This document shows, piece after piece, positions 38,666 through 56,624 of a stretch of 64,000 bases of DNA (position 1 is its first letter; each line of letters begins with the position of its first letter). Origin of the DNA: Mesorhizobium sp. GTDB lineage: Bacteria > Pseudomonadota > Alphaproteobacteria > Rhizobiales > Rhizobiaceae. The notes below the pieces were generated by a model. That model was not told the DNA's origin and did not search any database. It saw only the letters and a program-made list of their open reading frames with translations. Location of the stretch: positions 62,001 through 126,000 of the forward strand of contig JAHBYX010000001.1 of NCBI GenBank assembly GCA_019635735.1, written 5' to 3'. Both the position numbers and the translations under genes were made by a program.

Positions 38666-38691
38666 GGCCGGCGTCTACACGAGCGCCGGCC
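38666..38691 (-). other. Hairpin in the rplR-rpsE junction
   Basis: Perfect 8-bp stem GGCCGGCG/CGCCGGCC with a 10-base loop, 42 nt after the rplR stop. No T-tract, so probably not a terminator. Confidence 0.55.
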
Positions 38692-38733
38692 CGGTTTCAA
38701 CCAGAAGGCTGTCCCGACGGGCGGGAAGGCCGA

Positions 38734-39093
38734 CTAGAAGTCCAGTCCGCCCTCGCGGGCGGCTTCGGCCAGCGCCTTGACGCGGCCGTGATAGATGTAG
38801 GCGCCGCGGTCGAACACGACGGCGGAGACGCCCGCCTTCTTCGCGCGTTCCGCGACCAGCTTGCCGACGGCAGCCGCTGCTGCAACGTCCGCTCCGGTCT
38901 TCAGCGACGCCTTCAGATCCTTGTCGAGGGTCGAAGCCGCGGCCAGGGTGCGGCCGCTGGCGTCATCGATGACCTGCACGTAGATGTGCTTGGACGAACG
39001 ATGCACGGAGAGACGCGGACGGTCGCCGGCCACCTTGCGGATCTGGCGGCGGATGCGCTGCGCGCGCTTCTGAATGGAATCCTTGGAGGCCAT
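38734..39093 (-). CDS. rplR: Large ribosomal subunit protein uL18
   Basis: 119 aa; binds 5S r[24 protein letters not shown] and [20 protein letters not shown], with [20 protein letters not shown] at the end, are family hallmarks. Confidence 0.98.
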   Translation of the reverse strand: MASKDSIQKRAQRIRRQIRKVAGDRPRLSVHRSSKHIYVQVIDDASGRTLAAASTLDKDLKASLKTGADVAAAAAVGKLVAERAKKAGVSAVVFDRGAYIYHGRVKALAEAAREGGLDF

Positions 39094-39173
39094 GGCCTTC
39101 TTCCTTTGCCTTGTGAGACGGTGGCGGCTCTGCGCGGTCCCGATCGGCCCGCAACCGCCCTCCGTGGCTTTTC

Positions 39174-39265
39174 GGTGAATGGTGAATGGAAAAATGGTGA
39201 ATGGTCACTACGCAGTCAGCGTAAGACCCTCGTCCATTTCACCATTCACCATTCACCATTCACTG
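39174..39265. repeat. Palindromic heptanucleotide repeat, rplF-rplR junction
   Basis: Left arm GGTGAATGGTGAATGG plus ATGGTGAATGG, right arm complementary TGAATGG units, with a longer ~26-nt loop. It begins directly after the rplF TAG on the transcript. Unit TGAATGG is a C-to-T variant of the CGAATGG unit seen at 33055 and 34674. Confidence 0.85.
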
Positions 39266-39266
39266 A

Positions 39267-39800
39267 CTACTTCTTCTTGCCTTCCTTGCGGACGATCTTC
39301 TCGCCCGCGTACCGCACGCCCTTGCCCTTGTAAGGCTCGGGACCGCGATACTCGCGGATCTCGGCGGCCACCTGGCCGACCTGCTGCTTGTCGATGCCGG
39401 CGACGACGATCTCCGTCGGCTTCGGCGTCGAGATCGTGATGCCCTCGGGCGTCTGGTAGACCACCTCGTGGCTGAAGCCGAGCGACAGCTGCAGGTTCTT
39501 GCCCTGCATCGCCGCGCGATAGCCCACGCCGGTGATTTCCAGGCGCTTCTCGAAGCCGTCCTTCACGCCGTTCAGGATGTTCACGATCATCGTGCGGGAC
39601 ATGCCCCACTTGGAGCGCGCGAGCTTGGTCTGGTCGCGCGGCTCGACAGCGATCTGGCCGTCGTCCATCTTGACCAGAACCTCGTCGTTGACGACGAACC
39701 GCAGCTCGCCCTTGGGGCCCTTCGCGCTCACCGTCTGGCCGTTGACCGAAGCGGTCACGCCCTGCGGGAGAGCGACGGGTTTCTTGCCAATACGAGACAT
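39267..39800 (-). CDS. rplF: Large ribosomal subunit protein uL6
   Basis: 177 aa with the two L6 repeats. [17 protein letters not shown] and the C-terminal [28 protein letters not shown] region (conserved GKGIRY) are canonical. Confidence 0.98.
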   Translation of the reverse strand: MSRIGKKPVALPQGVTASVNGQTVSAKGPKGELRFVVNDEVLVKMDDGQIAVEPRDQTKLARSKWGMSRTMIVNILNGVKDGFEKRLEITGVGYRAAMQGKNLQLSLGFSHEVVYQTPEGITISTPKPTEIVVAGIDKQQVGQVAAEIREYRGPEPYKGKGVRYAGEKIVRKEGKKK

Positions 39801-39836
39801 TGTCTTGTCCTCGTTCCTGTTTCTAAATCTGCCTGA

Positions 39837-40235
39837 TCAGAAGATCTGGCAGAGGATTTCGCCGCCGACGTTCTCTTCGCGGGCCTGGTGATCGGCCATC
39901 ACGCCCTTCGGCGTCGAGAGGATCGAGATGCCGAGGCCGTTGGCGACCTGCGGGATCGACCGGACCGAAACGTAGACCCGGCGGCCGGGCTTGGAGACGC
40001 GCGCGATTTCGCGGATCACCGGCTGGCCTTCGGCATATTTCAGCTCGATCTCGATCTCGGACTTGCCGTTGTCGAAGTCGGTCTGGGTATAGTCGCGGAT
40101 GTAGCCTTCCGACTTCATCACGTCGAGGACGCGGGCGCGCAGCGTGGACGCGGGCGTCGAAACCTTCGACTTCTTGCGGCCATAGGCGTTGCGGATGCGG
40201 GTCAGCATATCGCCGAGGGGATCACTCAAAGACAT
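39837..40235 (-). CDS. rpsH: Small ribosomal subunit protein uS8
   Basis: 132 aa 16S rRNA-binding protein; in E. coli also the spc-operon autoregulator. [21 protein letters not shown] at the N-terminus and GGEILCQIF at the C-terminus are canonical. Confidence 0.98.
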   Translation of the reverse strand: MSLSDPLGDMLTRIRNAYGRKKSKVSTPASTLRARVLDVMKSEGYIRDYTQTDFDNGKSEIEIELKYAEGQPVIREIARVSKPGRRVYVSVRSIPQVANGLGISILSTPKGVMADHQAREENVGGEILCQIF

Positions 40236-40247
40236 CTTCGTGCCCTC

Positions 40248-40553
40248 CTACCAGCTGGACTTCACGAGGCCCGGGATCATCCCGAGCGACCCAAGCTCGC
40301 GCAGCGCGATACGCGACATGCTGAGCTTGCGATAATATGCGCGCGGGCGGCCGGTCACTTCGCAACGGTTGCGGATGCGGGTGCGGGCCGAATTGCGCGG
40401 CATTGCCGAGAGCTTGAGCTGAGCGCGGAAGCGCTCCTCGAGCGGCAGCGACTGGTCCATGATGATGGTCTTCAGCGCCTTGCGCTTGGCAGCGGCGTTC
40501 GCCACCATCTTGCGGCGCTTGTTGTTCTTCTCGACTGAACTGGTCTTGGCCAT
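40248..40553 (-). CDS. rpsN: Small ribosomal subunit protein uS14
   Basis: 101 aa, the long zinc-independent form (the zinc form has about 61 aa). [34 protein letters not shown] and [19 protein letters not shown] are diagnostic. Confidence 0.98.
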   Translation of the reverse strand: MAKTSSVEKNNKRRKMVANAAAKRKALKTIIMDQSLPLEERFRAQLKLSAMPRNSARTRIRNRCEVTGRPRAYYRKLSMSRIALRELGSLGMIPGLVKSSW

Positions 40554-40580
40554 TTCAAATACCCTTGTTATCGCTTGCCG

Positions 40581-41138
40581 TTACTGCCGGAACGGGAAGT
40601 TGAAGGCCTTGAGAAGGGCCCTCGCCTCGTCGTCCGTCTTGGCGGTCGTGCAGACGATGATGTCCATGCCCCAAACCTGATCGACCTTGTCGTAGTTGAT
40701 CTCGGGGAAAACGATGTGCTCCTTGATGCCCATCGCGAAATTGCCGCGCCCGTCGAAGCTCTTCGGGTTCAGCCCGCGGAAGTCGCGGACGCGCGGCAGC
40801 GCGATGTTGATGAGGCGGTCGAGAAACTCGTACATGCGCTCCTTGCGAAGCGTCACCTTGGCGCCGATCGGCATGTTCTCACGAACCTTGAAGCCGGCGA
40901 TCGACGTGCGGGCACGCGTCACGACGGCCTTCTGGCCGGCGATCAGCGCCAGGTCCTCGGCGGCGACCGTGGGCTTCTTGGAATCGCCGGTGGCTTCGCC
41001 GACGCCCATGTTCAGCACGATCTTGTCGAGACGCGGGATCTGCATCTCGTTCTCGTAGTTGAACTGAGTCTGAAGCTCCTTGCGGATCTTCTCGTCGTAA
41101 ACCTTGCGCAGCCGCGCCTGATAAGCGGTCTTAGCCAT
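40581..41138 (-). CDS. rplE: Large ribosomal subunit protein uL5
   Basis: 185 aa; binds 5S rRNA and contacts P-site t[29 protein letters not shown]-like [20 protein letters not shown] and [17 protein letters not shown] are conserved. Its start overlaps the rplX 3' end by eight bases. Confidence 0.98.
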   Translation of the reverse strand: MAKTAYQARLRKVYDEKIRKELQTQFNYENEMQIPRLDKIVLNMGVGEATGDSKKPTVAAEDLALIAGQKAVVTRARTSIAGFKVRENMPIGAKVTLRKERMYEFLDRLINIALPRVRDFRGLNPKSFDGRGNFAMGIKEHIVFPEINYDKVDQVWGMDIIVCTTAKTDDEARALLKAFNFPFRQ

Positions 41139-41442
41139 CGATCGTTGCTCCCGAGCGCTTCGCCACGCGCACCTTCTTGCCGTCCTTCACCTCGAAGCCG
41201 ACGCGCGTCGGCTTGCCGTCCTTGGGATCGGCGACGGCGATGTTCGATACGTGGATCGGCGCTTCCTTGGAAATGATGCCGCCTTCCTGGGTCTGCGACT
41301 GGCGCTGATGGCGACGGACCATGTTGATGCCGCGCACGATCGCCTGATCGTCCTTCGGCATCATGCGGATCACTTCGCCCGTGCGGCCCTTGTCCTTGCC
41401 GGCGAGCACGACGACCTTGTCGCCCTTGCGGATCTTCTGCAT
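41131..41442 (-). CDS. rplX: Large ribosomal subunit protein uL24
   Basis: 103 aa assembly-initiator protein. The KOW motif [19 protein letters not shown] and the middle [20 protein letters not shown] are diagnostic. Confidence 0.98.
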   Translation of the reverse strand: MQKIRKGDKVVVLAGKDKGRTGEVIRMMPKDDQAIVRGINMVRRHQRQSQTQEGGIISKEAPIHVSNIAVADPKDGKPTRVGFEVKDGKKVRVAKRSGATIDG

Positions 41443-41454
41443 TGTTCCGGCTCC

Positions 41455-41823
41455 TTACAGCACTTCAGGCGCGAGCGAGATGATCTTCATGTGGTTTTTC
41501 GCGCGCAGCTCGCGCGGAACCGGCCCGAAGATACGAGTGCCGATCGGCTCTTTCTTGTTGTCGACGAGCACGGCCGCATTCTTGTCGAAGCGGATGACCG
41601 AACCGTCGGGACGACGGATGTCCTTGGCCGTGCGAACCACGACCGCCTTCATGACATCGCCCTTCTTGACGCGGCCGCGCGGGATAGCCTCCTTGATGGA
41701 GACGACGATGATGTCGCCGACCGAGGCATACTTCCGCTTCGAGCCGCCCAGCACCTTGATGCACATGACTCGGCGCGCGCCCGAATTGTCGGCGACGTCC
41801 AGGTTAGTTTGCATCTGAATCAT
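41455..41823 (-). CDS. rplN: Large ribosomal subunit protein uL14
   Basis: 122 aa. [40 protein letters not shown] and [21 protein letters not shown] are invariant family regions. Sits at the intersubunit face. Confidence 0.99.
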   Translation of the reverse strand: MIQMQTNLDVADNSGARRVMCIKVLGGSKRKYASVGDIIVVSIKEAIPRGRVKKGDVMKAVVVRTAKDIRRPDGSVIRFDKNAAVLVDNKKEPIGTRIFGPVPRELRAKNHMKIISLAPEVL

Positions 41824-41888
41824 GACTGACCGCCTTTATCTTCATGTCCGGGAAGCGGGGCACCGCTCTCCGGCCTGTCTCTTGTTCT

Positions 41889-42131
41889 CTATTTCGCAGC
41901 CGCGTCGGTGACGACGACCCAGGTCTTGTCCTTCGAAATCGGACGCGACTCCTGGATGAACACCTGGTCGCCGACCTTGCATGCATTGTTCTCGTCGTGC
42001 GCCTTGTACTTCTTCGACAGGCGAACGGTCTTCTTCATCACAGGGTGCGTGAAGCGACGCTCGACGCGGACGACCACCGTCTTGTCGTTCTTGTCGCTGA
42101 CGACCGTACCCTGCAGGATGCGCTTCGGCAT
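41889..42131 (-). CDS. rpsQ: Small ribosomal subunit protein uS17
   Basis: 80 aa; start at [20 protein letters not shown], the family start. [21 protein letters not shown] and [12 protein letters not shown] are conserved. The frame stays open far upstream through rpmC, but that part has no homology and is not coding. Confidence 0.98.
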   Translation of the reverse strand: MPKRILQGTVVSDKNDKTVVVRVERRFTHPVMKKTVRLSKKYKAHDENNACKVGDQVFIQESRPISKDKTWVVVTDAAAK

Positions 42132-42142
42132 GATCTTGATCC

Positions 42143-42343
42143 TTAAGCCTTGTTGCCCGCTGCCTTCTGGGCGGCGATGGTCTTGATGCGGGCGATGTCG
42201 CGGCGGACTTTCTTCACGCGCGCGGTCTTTTCCATCTGGCCCGTCGCCTTCTGGAAGCGCAGGTTGAACTGCTCCTTCTTGAGCTTGGCCAGTTCGTCGT
42301 TCAGCTGATCGGGGCTCATGGCCCTCACGTCGGCGGCTTTCAT
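42143..42343 (-). CDS. rpmC: Large ribosomal subunit protein uL29
   Basis: 66 aa; [20 protein letters not shown] and [15 protein letters not shown] are the L29 core. Located at the tunnel exit, where SRP and trigger factor dock. Confidence 0.98.
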   Translation of the reverse strand: MKAADVRAMSPDQLNDELAKLKKEQFNLRFQKATGQMEKTARVKKVRRDIARIKTIAAQKAAGNKA

Positions 42344-42357
42344 GGCTCTCGACCTTC

Positions 42358-42771
42358 CTATTCTGCGATGCGCTGGATGAAGCGCGTCTTGACCGACAGC
42401 TTGGCGGCACCGAGGCGAAGCGCTTCGCGCGCCGTCTCCTCGTTGACGCCGTCGAGCTCGAACATCACGCGGCCGGGCTTGACGCGGCAGGCCCAGTAGT
42501 CGACCGCGCCCTTGCCCTTGCCCATGCGGACTTCGGTCGGCTTGGACGTCACCGGCACGTCCGGGAACACACGGATCCAGACGCGGCCCTGGCGCTTCAT
42601 GGCGCGGGTGATCGCACGGCGGGCCGCCTCGATCTCACGCGCGGTGACGCGGTTGGGCTCCAGCGCCTTCAGGCCGAAGCCGCCGAAATCGAGGTTCGTA
42701 CCGCCCTTCGCGACGCCGTGGATACGGCCCTTGAACTGCTTGCGGAACTTTGTGCGCTTGGGCTGCAGCAT
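42358..42771 (-). CDS. rplP: Large ribosomal subunit protein uL16
   Basis: 137 aa. [39 protein letters not shown] and [20 protein letters not shown] are canonical. Confidence 0.99.
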   Translation of the reverse strand: MLQPKRTKFRKQFKGRIHGVAKGGTNLDFGGFGLKALEPNRVTAREIEAARRAITRAMKRQGRVWIRVFPDVPVTSKPTEVRMGKGKGAVDYWACRVKPGRVMFELDGVNEETAREALRLGAAKLSVKTRFIQRIAE

Positions 42772-42805
42772 CGTTCTCTATCCTTCTTACGTCTGCCGCG
42801 CTTTT

Positions 42806-43516
42806 TTACGCGTTCTCGCGACGGCGACCGCCGCCGCTGGTCGGGGCTTCGGTCTCGATCGCCCGACGCTCGGAAGCCATCGGATCGTGTTCGAGAATCT
42901 CACCCTTGAAGATCCACACCTTGACGCCGCAGATGCCATAGGCGGTCTGGGCCTCGGACGTGCCGTAATCGACATCCGCGCGCAGCGTATGCAGCGGCAC
43001 GCGACCCTCGCGATACCACTCCATGCGCGCGATCTCGGCGCCGCCGAGACGGCCGGAGCAGTTGATGCGGATGCCTTCGGCGCCGAGACGCATCGCCGAC
43101 TGCACGGCGCGCTTCATGGCGCGGCGGAACGCGATGCGGCGCTCGAGCTGCTGCGAGATCGACTGGGCGACGAGCTTGGCGTCGATCTCGGGCTTGCGCA
43201 CCTCGACGATGTTCAGGCTCGTGTCCGACTTCGTCATCTCCATCAGCTTCTTGCGCAGCTTCTCGATGTCCGCGCCCTTCTTGCCGATGATGAGACCGGG
43301 ACGGGCGGCGTGGATCGTGACGCGGCACTTCTTGTGCGGACGCTCGATGACGATCTTCGAGACGGCAGCCTGCTTAAGCTCCTTCTCGAGATACTTGCGG
43401 ATCTTGATGTCCTCGTGCAGCAGCTTGCCGTATTCGCCGGTGTTCGCGTACCAGCGCGAATCCCAGGTGCGGTTGATGCCGAGGCGAAGTCCGATCGGGT
43501 TGACTTTCTGGCCCAT
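42806..43516 (-). CDS. rpsC: Small ribosomal subunit protein uS3
   Basis: 236 aa with KH domain ([20 protein letters not shown]) and C-terminal S3 domain ([20 protein letters not shown]). Start overlaps the rplV stop by one base (TGATG). Part of the mRNA entry channel. Confidence 0.99.
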   Translation of the reverse strand: MGQKVNPIGLRLGINRTWDSRWYANTGEYGKLLHEDIKIRKYLEKELKQAAVSKIVIERPHKKCRVTIHAARPGLIIGKKGADIEKLRKKLMEMTKSDTSLNIVEVRKPEIDAKLVAQSISQQLERRIAFRRAMKRAVQSAMRLGAEGIRINCSGRLGGAEIARMEWYREGRVPLHTLRADVDYGTSEAQTAYGICGVKVWIFKGEILEHDPMASERRAIETEAPTSGGGRRRENA

Positions 43517-43905
43517 CAGGCGGCCTCCACTTTCTCTTCAACTTCGCGCACGACGATCGTGAGATGCGAGAACGGCTTCTCGACACGCGACGCACGGCCG
43601 CGGCCGCGGGCATGGAAGCGCTTCATGACGATCGACTTGCCGACATAGGCCTCGGCCACGACCAGCGCGTCCACGTCGAGGTCATGGTTGTTCTCGGCAT
43701 TCGCAATCGCGCTCTCGAGCGTCTTCTTGACGGTCCCGGCGATGCGCTTGCGCGAGAATTCCAGATCGTTGAGCGCGGTCGCGACCTTCTTGCCGCGGAT
43801 CAGCGCGGCCACCAGGTTCAGCTTCTGGGGGCTGACCCGGATGGTGCGCAGAACGGCGCGCGCCTCGTTGTCCGCAAGTCCGCGCGGAGCCTTGGCCTTG
43901 CCCAT
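43516..43905 (-). CDS. rplV: Large ribosomal subunit protein uL22
   Basis: 129 aa exit-tunnel protein. [40 protein letters not shown] and [20 protein letters not shown] are canonical; the beta-hairpin is complete. Confidence 0.99.
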   Translation of the reverse strand: MGKAKAPRGLADNEARAVLRTIRVSPQKLNLVAALIRGKKVATALNDLEFSRKRIAGTVKKTLESAIANAENNHDLDVDALVVAEAYVGKSIVMKRFHARGRGRASRVEKPFSHLTIVVREVEEKVEAA

Positions 43906-43907
43906 TG

Positions 43908-44186
43908 TTACTTCCTCTTCGCCTTCTTGTCCGCGCCATGGCCGTAATAGGTACGGCTGGGAGCGAACTCACCGAACTTGTGGCCGACCATGTCTTCGTT
44001 CACCGAGACCGGGACATGCTTCTGGCCGTTGTAGACGCCGAAGGTCAGGCCGATGAACTGCGGCAGGATGGTCGAACGCCGGGACCACATCTTGATCACC
44101 TCGGCGCGGCCGCCGTCGCGAGCCTTGTCGGCCTTCTTAAGCAGGTAGCCGTCGACGAACGGACCTTTCCAGACTGAACGGGTCAC
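43908..44186 (-). CDS. rpsS: Small ribosomal subunit protein uS19
   Basis: 92 aa. [20 protein letters not shown] and [20 protein letters not shown], then [12 protein letters not shown], are diagnostic. Confidence 0.99.
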   Translation of the reverse strand: MTRSVWKGPFVDGYLLKKADKARDGGRAEVIKMWSRRSTILPQFIGLTFGVYNGQKHVPVSVNEDMVGHKFGEFAPSRTYYGHGADKKAKRK

Positions 44187-44201
44187 TTCGCTAACCTCTT
44201 C

Positions 44202-45035
44202 TTAGCTCTTGCGCGCATGGCGCGAGCGCATGATGAACTTGTCGGTCGACTTGTTGGACCGGGTCTTCTTGCCCTTGGTCGGCTTGCCCCACGGGGTGAC
44301 CGGGTGGCGGCCGCCCGAGGTGCGGCCTTCACCACCGCCGTGCGGATGGTCGACCGGGTTCATGGTGACGCCGCGGTTGTGCGGCTTGCGGCCGAGCCAG
44401 CGCGAACGGCCGGCCTTGCCCAGGTTGATGTTGCCGTGGTCGGGGTTCGACACGGCACCAACGGTGGCGAAACACGAACCCGACACGAGGCGCTGCTCGC
44501 CAGAGTTCAGACGCAGGATCGCCATCCCCTGATCGCGGCCGACGAGCTGCGCGTAGGCGCCCGCCGAGCGTGCGATCTGACCGCCCTTGCCCGGCTTCAG
44601 CTCGACATTGTGGATGATCGTGCCGACCGGCATGGCCTGCAGCGGCATCGCATTGCCGGGCTTCACGTCGGCGCTCGCCGAGGCGATCACCTTGTCGCCG
44701 ACGGCGAGGCGCTGCGGCGCCAGGATGTAGCTCAGCTCGCCGTCCTCGTACTTCACCAGCGCGATGAAGGCGGTGCGGTTCGGGTCGTATTCGAGCCGTT
44801 CAACCGTCGCCGTCACGTCGAGCTTGCGACGCTTGAAATCGACCATGCGATAGGTGCGCTTGTGACCGCCGCCCTGGAACCGCGCCGTGACGCGGCCTGC
44901 ATTGTTGCGGCCGCCCGAGGATTTCAGACCCTCGGTCAGACCCTTCACGGGCTTGCCCTTGTAGAGGCCGGAGCGATCGACGATGACCAGCTGGCGCTGG
45001 CTCGGCGTCGTCGGCTTGTAACTCTTGAGTGCCAT
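44202..45035 (-). CDS. rplB: Large ribosomal subunit protein uL2
   Basis: 277 aa, needed for subunit joining and peptidyl transfer. [30 protein letters not shown] and the C-terminal [20 protein letters not shown] with the conserved His near the peptidyl-transferase centre. Confidence 0.99.
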   Translation of the reverse strand: MALKSYKPTTPSQRQLVIVDRSGLYKGKPVKGLTEGLKSSGGRNNAGRVTARFQGGGHKRTYRMVDFKRRKLDVTATVERLEYDPNRTAFIALVKYEDGELSYILAPQRLAVGDKVIASASADVKPGNAMPLQAMPVGTIIHNVELKPGKGGQIARSAGAYAQLVGRDQGMAILRLNSGEQRLVSGSCFATVGAVSNPDHGNINLGKAGRSRWLGRKPHNRGVTMNPVDHPHGGGEGRTSGGRHPVTPWGKPTKGKKTRSNKSTDKFIMRSRHARKS

Positions 45036-45054
45036 GTTCCTAACCTCTCAGCGC

Positions 45055-45348
45055 TTACAGGCCGGTCGTGACGTCGATCGAGTCGCCGTCCTTCAGCGTG
45101 ACGATCGCCCGCTTGAAGTCGCTCAGCTGACCGGTCGTGCCGCGGAAGCGCTTGACCTTGCCCTTGCGCACCAATGTATTGACCCCGACGACCTTCACGC
45201 CGAACAGCGCTTCGACCGCGGCCTTGATCTCGGGCTTCGTCGCCTTCTTGGCGACGTTGAAGACGACCTGGTTCTGCTCCGAAGCCATGGTCGACTTTTC
45301 GGTGATCGCCGGCGAGACGATCACGTCGTAGTGACGGAGATCGGTCAT
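45055..45348 (-). CDS. rplW: Large ribosomal subunit protein uL23
   Basis: 97 aa. [35 protein letters not shown] and [20 protein letters not shown] mark L23. Start overlaps the rplD stop by ATGA. Confidence 0.98.
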   Translation of the reverse strand: MTDLRHYDVIVSPAITEKSTMASEQNQVVFNVAKKATKPEIKAAVEALFGVKVVGVNTLVRKGKVKRFRGTTGQLSDFKRAIVTLKDGDSIDVTTGL

Positions 45349-45965
45349 TTGAAACGCTCCTCGAGAGCCTGGACGGCGGCCTTCGAAAGGACCAGCGTGC
45401 CGCGGCGCAGAATGTCGTAGACGTTGATGCCCTGAACCGGCAGCACGTCGATGTTCGGGATGTTGGCCGCGGCGCGCTTGAAGTTCGCGTCGAGCTCGGC
45501 GCCGCCGATCATCAGTGCGTTCTTCAGGCCGAGTGCCGCGAAGCTCTCGACCAGAGCCTTGGTCTTGGCTTCGCCCAGCACCAGGTCGTCGATGACGATC
45601 AGGCTTTCCGACTTCGCCTTTGCCGACAGCGCATGCTTGAGGCCGAGCGCGCGAACTTTCTTGGGAAGGTCGTGCGCATGGCTGCGCATCACCGGGCCGT
45701 GGGCCTTGCCGCCGCCGCGGAACTGCGGGGCGCGGGCCGAATGGTGGCGGGCGCGGCCCGTTCCCTTCTGCTTGTACATCTTCGCACCGGTGCGGGCGAT
45801 GTCGGCGCGGCCCTTGGCGACGTGCGTACCCTGCTGGCGCGCGGCGAGCTGCCAGCGGATGACGCGGGCCAGGATGTCGTCGCGCGGATCAAGACCGAAG
45901 ATCTCGTCCGACAGGGACAACTTGCCGGCGTCCTTGCCGGCGAGCGTGGTTACCTTGAGATCCAT
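45345..45965 (-). CDS. rplD: Large ribosomal subunit protein uL4
   Basis: 206 aa. The tunnel loop [20 protein letters not shown] followed by RGGGKAHGP is intact. L4 autoregulates the S10 operon in E. coli; no comparable leader could be recognised here. Start overlaps the rplC stop by one base (TAATG). Confidence 0.98.
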   Translation of the reverse strand: MDLKVTTLAGKDAGKLSLSDEIFGLDPRDDILARVIRWQLAARQQGTHVAKGRADIARTGAKMYKQKGTGRARHHSARAPQFRGGGKAHGPVMRSHAHDLPKKVRALGLKHALSAKAKSESLIVIDDLVLGEAKTKALVESFAALGLKNALMIGGAELDANFKRAAANIPNIDVLPVQGINVYDILRRGTLVLSKAAVQALEERFK

Positions 45966-46666
45966 TATTCGGCCCCCTTCTCAGCGGCGCCGTTCTTGCG
46001 GACGGCTGCCGGCTTCGGTGCATTGTCGGGCAGCGCGGACTTGGCAGCGTCGCGCACCATGATCCAGGCGCCCTTCGATCCCGGAACCGCGCCGCGGATC
46101 AGGATCAGGCCGCGATCGACGTCGGTCGATACGACCTCGACGTTCTGCGTCGTCACGCGGGTGTTGCCCATGTGGCCGGCCATCTTCTTGCCCTTGAACA
46201 CCTTGCCGGGGTCCTGGCGCTGGCCGGTCGAACCGTGCGTGCGGTGCGAGACCGAGTTACCGTGGGTTGCACGGCCGCCGCCGAAATTGTGGCGCTTGAT
46301 GACGCCCTGGAAGCCCTTGCCGATCGAGGTGCCCGTCACGTCGACCTTCTGGCCGGCGACGAAGTGGTCGGCCGTGATCTCGGAACCGACCTCGATCAGG
46401 TTGTCCGGGCTGACGCGGAACTCGGCGACCTTCGCCTTCGGCTCGACCGAGGCGGCGGCGAACTGGCCGCGCTGGGCCTTCGCCGTGTTCTTGACCTTGG
46501 CAAGGCCGACGCCGAGCTGCACCGCCGTGTAGCCGTTCTTCTCCTGGGTACGCTGCGCCACGACCTGGCAGTTCTCCATGCGGAGAACGGTCACGGGCAC
46601 ATGCTCGCCCGCATCGTTGTAGATGCGGGTCATCCCCAACTTCTGTGCAATCACACCTGAACGCAT
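45965..46666 (-). CDS. rplC: Large ribosomal subunit protein uL3
   Basis: 233 aa. [60 protein letters not shown] and [13 protein letters not shown] are canonical. An Ala-rich C-terminal tail is clade-typical. Confidence 0.99.
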   Translation of the reverse strand: MRSGVIAQKLGMTRIYNDAGEHVPVTVLRMENCQVVAQRTQEKNGYTAVQLGVGLAKVKNTAKAQRGQFAAASVEPKAKVAEFRVSPDNLIEVGSEITADHFVAGQKVDVTGTSIGKGFQGVIKRHNFGGGRATHGNSVSHRTHGSTGQRQDPGKVFKGKKMAGHMGNTRVTTQNVEVVSTDVDRGLILIRGAVPGSKGAWIMVRDAAKSALPDNAPKPAAVRKNGAAEKGAE

Positions 46667-46729
46667 CAGTTCATCTTCCTTCAGAGGAGCCTCTCGGCAG
46701 CTTGGCCGGCGGGCTCTTGTTCGTGCTCG

Positions 46730-47038
<309 letters not shown>

Positions 47039-47101
47039 GCGTCACTTCCTTGTCCGGACGGGCGCGGCGTATTCCGCGCCCCCAGGATCCGTTGATTCCG
47101 A

Positions 47102-48262
<1,161 letters not shown>

Positions 48263-48282
48263 ATCTGGCCTCCATTCTCTGT

Positions 48283-48324
48283 CGCCGGTTAAGGCGTTGA
48301 ATTAACGTCTGATCCCAACCGGCG
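48283..48324 (-). other. Inverted repeat in the fusA-tuf junction
   Basis: Perfect 8-bp arms CGCCGGTT/AACCGGCG separated by 26 nt, starting four bases after the fusA stop codon on the transcript. No T-tract. Confidence 0.5.
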
Positions 48325-48328
48325 GGAA

Positions 48329-50419
<2,091 letters not shown>

Positions 50420-50445
50420 GTTGCTGCCTCTCGTCCTGTCCGCCG

Positions 50446-50916
50446 TTACCAGCGGTAGTGCGCGAACGCGCGGTTGGCCTCGGCCATGCGATGCGTGTCT
50501 TCACGCTTCTTCACGGCGGTGCCGCGGTTGTTGGCGGCGTCCATGAGTTCGCCGGACAGGCGGTCGATCATGGTGGTCTCGTTGCGGGCGCGGGCGGCAG
50601 TGATCAGCCAGCGGATGGCGAGGGCCTGGCGGCGCTCGACGCGGACGTCGACCGGGACCTGGTAGGTGGCGCCGCCGACGCGGCGCGAACGGACTTCGAC
50701 ATGCGGCGCGACATTGTCGAGCGCCTGATGGAAGACCGTCACCGGCTCCTGCTTGGTCTTGGCCTGGACCTGGTCCAGCGCGCCGTAGACGATCGTCTCG
50801 GCGACGGACTTCTTGCCGTGCATCATGACGGCGTTCATGAATTTCGTGACGACGAGATCGCCGAACTTCGGGTCCGGGTTGATCTCACGTTTCTCGGCAG
50901 AATGGCGTCGGGACAT
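50446..50916 (-). CDS. rpsG: Small ribosomal subunit protein uS7
   Basis: 156 aa head organiser of the 30S; autoregulator of the str operon in E. coli. [20 protein letters not shown] and [20 protein letters not shown] are canonical, ending AFAHYRW. Confidence 0.99.
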   Translation of the reverse strand: MSRRHSAEKREINPDPKFGDLVVTKFMNAVMMHGKKSVAETIVYGALDQVQAKTKQEPVTVFHQALDNVAPHVEVRSRRVGGATYQVPVDVRVERRQALAIRWLITAARARNETTMIDRLSGELMDAANNRGTAVKKREDTHRMAEANRAFAHYRW

Positions 50917-50963
50917 GTCTCTCGTCTCTCAACTGCAACGGCGGGTCAGCCTTGCGGTAAACC

Positions 50964-51335
50964 TTACTTCGGACGCTTCGCGCCGTATTTCGAGCGGCGC
51001 TGCTTGCGGTTCTTCACGCCCTGCGTGTCGAGCACGCCGCGGATGATGTGGTAGCGGACGCCCGGCAGATCCTTGACGCGGCCGCCGCGGATCATGACGA
51101 CCGAGTGCTCCTGAAGGTTGTGGCCTTCGCCCGGGATGTAGCCGATGACCTCGAAGCCATTGACCAGACGGATCTTCGCAACCTTGCGCAGCGCCGAGTT
51201 CGGCTTCTTCGGGGTCGTCGTGTAGACGCGAGTGCAAACGCCGCGCTTCTGCGGGTTGGCCTGCATCGCCGGAACCTTGTTGCGCTTGACCGGCGCGATG
51301 CGCGGCTTGCGGATCAACTGGTTAACTGTAGGCAT
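50964..51335 (-). CDS. rpsL: Small ribosomal subunit protein uS12
   Basis: 123 aa decoding-centre protein. [20 protein letters not shown] is the family start; the frame is open further upstream but without homology. [16 protein letters not shown] and the [14 protein letters not shown] loop carry wild-type lysines at the streptomycin-resistance positions. First gene of the str group, with a ~230-nt leader. Confidence 0.99.
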   Translation of the reverse strand: MPTVNQLIRKPRIAPVKRNKVPAMQANPQKRGVCTRVYTTTPKKPNSALRKVAKIRLVNGFEVIGYIPGEGHNLQEHSVVMIRGGRVKDLPGVRYHIIRGVLDTQGVKNRKQRRSKYGAKRPK

Positions 51336-51362
51336 CAATACCTCGTGTCGTTCGTCCGATTG

Positions 51363-51435
51363 CAGGCGGCGGACCGCCTGGACAGTCATTTCCATACGAA
51401 TTTCGGGCAAAAACCGCTTGCCGCGGTCTTGCCCG
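51363..51435 (-). promoter_or_regulatory. Structured leader of rpsL (two hairpins)
   Basis: A stem CGGGCAA-ACCGC with one bulge pairs across 51404-51435. On the minus strand its 3' half reads GCGGTTTTTGCCCG, so an alternative short ACCGC/GCGGT stem followed by T5 looks attenuator-like. A second perfect stem CAGGCGG/CCGCCTG lies at 51363-51380, 28 nt before the rpsL start. Together they suggest post-initiation control of the str operon; inference only. Confidence 0.5.
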
Positions 51436-51572
51436 ATCAAACGCAGAGGAAGCGAAGACCGCTTCGTGCACGCCGGAAATGTGTAGTTCGCGTAGCTTGA
51501 ACCTTGTTTGAGACCAGATCCAGGGCGTGTCGCCCCGAAACGAATAGCCTCACATCGGCTCGGTTGGCGCGG

Positions 51573-51601
51573 GTGATACTCGCAGAGTCGCGGCGCGTCA
51601 A
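51573..51601 (-). promoter_or_regulatory. Candidate promoter of the rpsL-rpsG-fusA operon
   Basis: Minus-strand TTGACG (51596-51601), 17-nt spacer, TATCAC (51573-51578). The same -35 hexamer and spacing as the rpsM and iscS promoters in this window. The rest of the 458-nt gap 51336-51793 shows no gene; it holds this promoter, the structured leader and the upstream region of a small plus-strand gene. Confidence 0.55.
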
Positions 51602-51793
51602 CCCCGATCGCCGCATATATCTCGCCGTCCGGCGCATCGCAGCCATCGCGGAAACGATCTTGCCCCGGCAATCGGGCCAGCACAACAAAATGGCGCAGTC
51701 CGGCCCTATCCATCGGCCGGCGGCCATGTCATTGCGACCGCAGCCGCGCTCTCCGGAGCCCCTACCCTAATGGAATCAGCCAGGAGGACGCCG

Positions 51794-52072
51794 ATGAACG
51801 ACAATGAACAGCCGCATGTGACGATCCTCACCGGCCGGGTCTTCCGGCACAAGGGCGGCAAGTCGGAAGGCATCCATATCTTCCTCGTCGCGCCCGACGA
51901 CGATACCGCCGTGAAGATGGCGCTGCAGGCGCTCGCGAGCGAAGGCTACGCGGAAGCCGAACTCGACCAGATCGGCGACATCGACGGAATGCCCGAGGAG
52001 GAACCCCACGCATCCGCCTACCAGGGGGCGCTGGAGGGCGAGGTTGCGATCGTCACGTTCGACGAATTCTAG
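51794..52072 (+). CDS. Small conserved protein between rpsL and rpoC, function unknown
   Basis: 92 aa, acidic, no signal peptide or membrane segment. MNDNEQPHVTILTGRVF, GIHIFLVAPDDDTAVKMALQ and EGEVAIVTFDEF suggest a compact alpha/beta fold. A GGAGGACGCCG ribosome binding site precedes this ATG, which decides for it over one eight codons upstream. The opposite strand to all surrounding translation genes makes it an insertion-like passenger between the rpoBC and str operons. I do not recognise a characterised family. Confidence 0.75.
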   Translation: MNDNEQPHVTILTGRVFRHKGGKSEGIHIFLVAPDDDTAVKMALQALASEGYAEAELDQIGDIDGMPEEEPHASAYQGALEGEVAIVTFDEF

Positions 52073-52082
52073 GTCTGGAACG

Positions 52083-52120
52083 AAAAATGGCCGCCCGGAG
52101 GGGCATATCCCGGACGGCCA
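52083..52120 (-). terminator. Second terminator behind rpoBC
   Basis: Stem TGGCCGCCCGG/CCGGACGGCCA (11 bp, one mismatch) at 52088-52120. On the minus strand it is followed by TTTTT (complement of 52083-52087), so it stops leftward transcription coming from rpoC before it enters the small plus-strand gene. Confidence 0.75.
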
Positions 52121-52280
52121 AGAAGCGGCAATGGGAGATGAAACCCGATCAAAAACCGCGGCCAACCCATCGCTTGCGGTGGGCCTGCCTGTCTGTGAAC
52201 TCGTTCACACTTCTCCCCGCCGCGCCGCTTTTTGCCGACTGACCTCGACGAGGCCGTCTCTGAATCGACACGCCGCAACG

Positions 52281-52309
52281 AAAAAGGCCGCCGGATGAAC
52301 CGGCGGCCT
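52281..52309 (-). terminator. Terminator of the rpoBC operon
   Basis: Perfect 9-bp stem GGCCGCCGG/CCGGCGGCC, 5-base loop, followed on the minus strand by TTTTT; 25 nt past the rpoC stop. Classic intrinsic terminator, backed up by a second one at 52083-52120. Confidence 0.92.
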
Positions 52310-52333
52310 CTTCGATTCGCTGTCCGACGCCGA

Positions 52334-56527
<4,194 letters not shown>

Positions 56528-56624
56528 GCCGTTCTCCTGTTGGGGACCGAGGTCCCTCTGAATGCGTCGGGGCTGGACTGGCCCCCTCGTCTGGCGGAAC
56601 GAACCGCCGCATCGAAACCTGTGG

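Noticed and set aside
33055..39265. The heptanucleotide repeats as a CRISPR array or IS remnants
   Set aside because: Units are 7 nt, arranged as inverted arms without unique spacers of constant length. No transposase fragment or terminal repeat is nearby.
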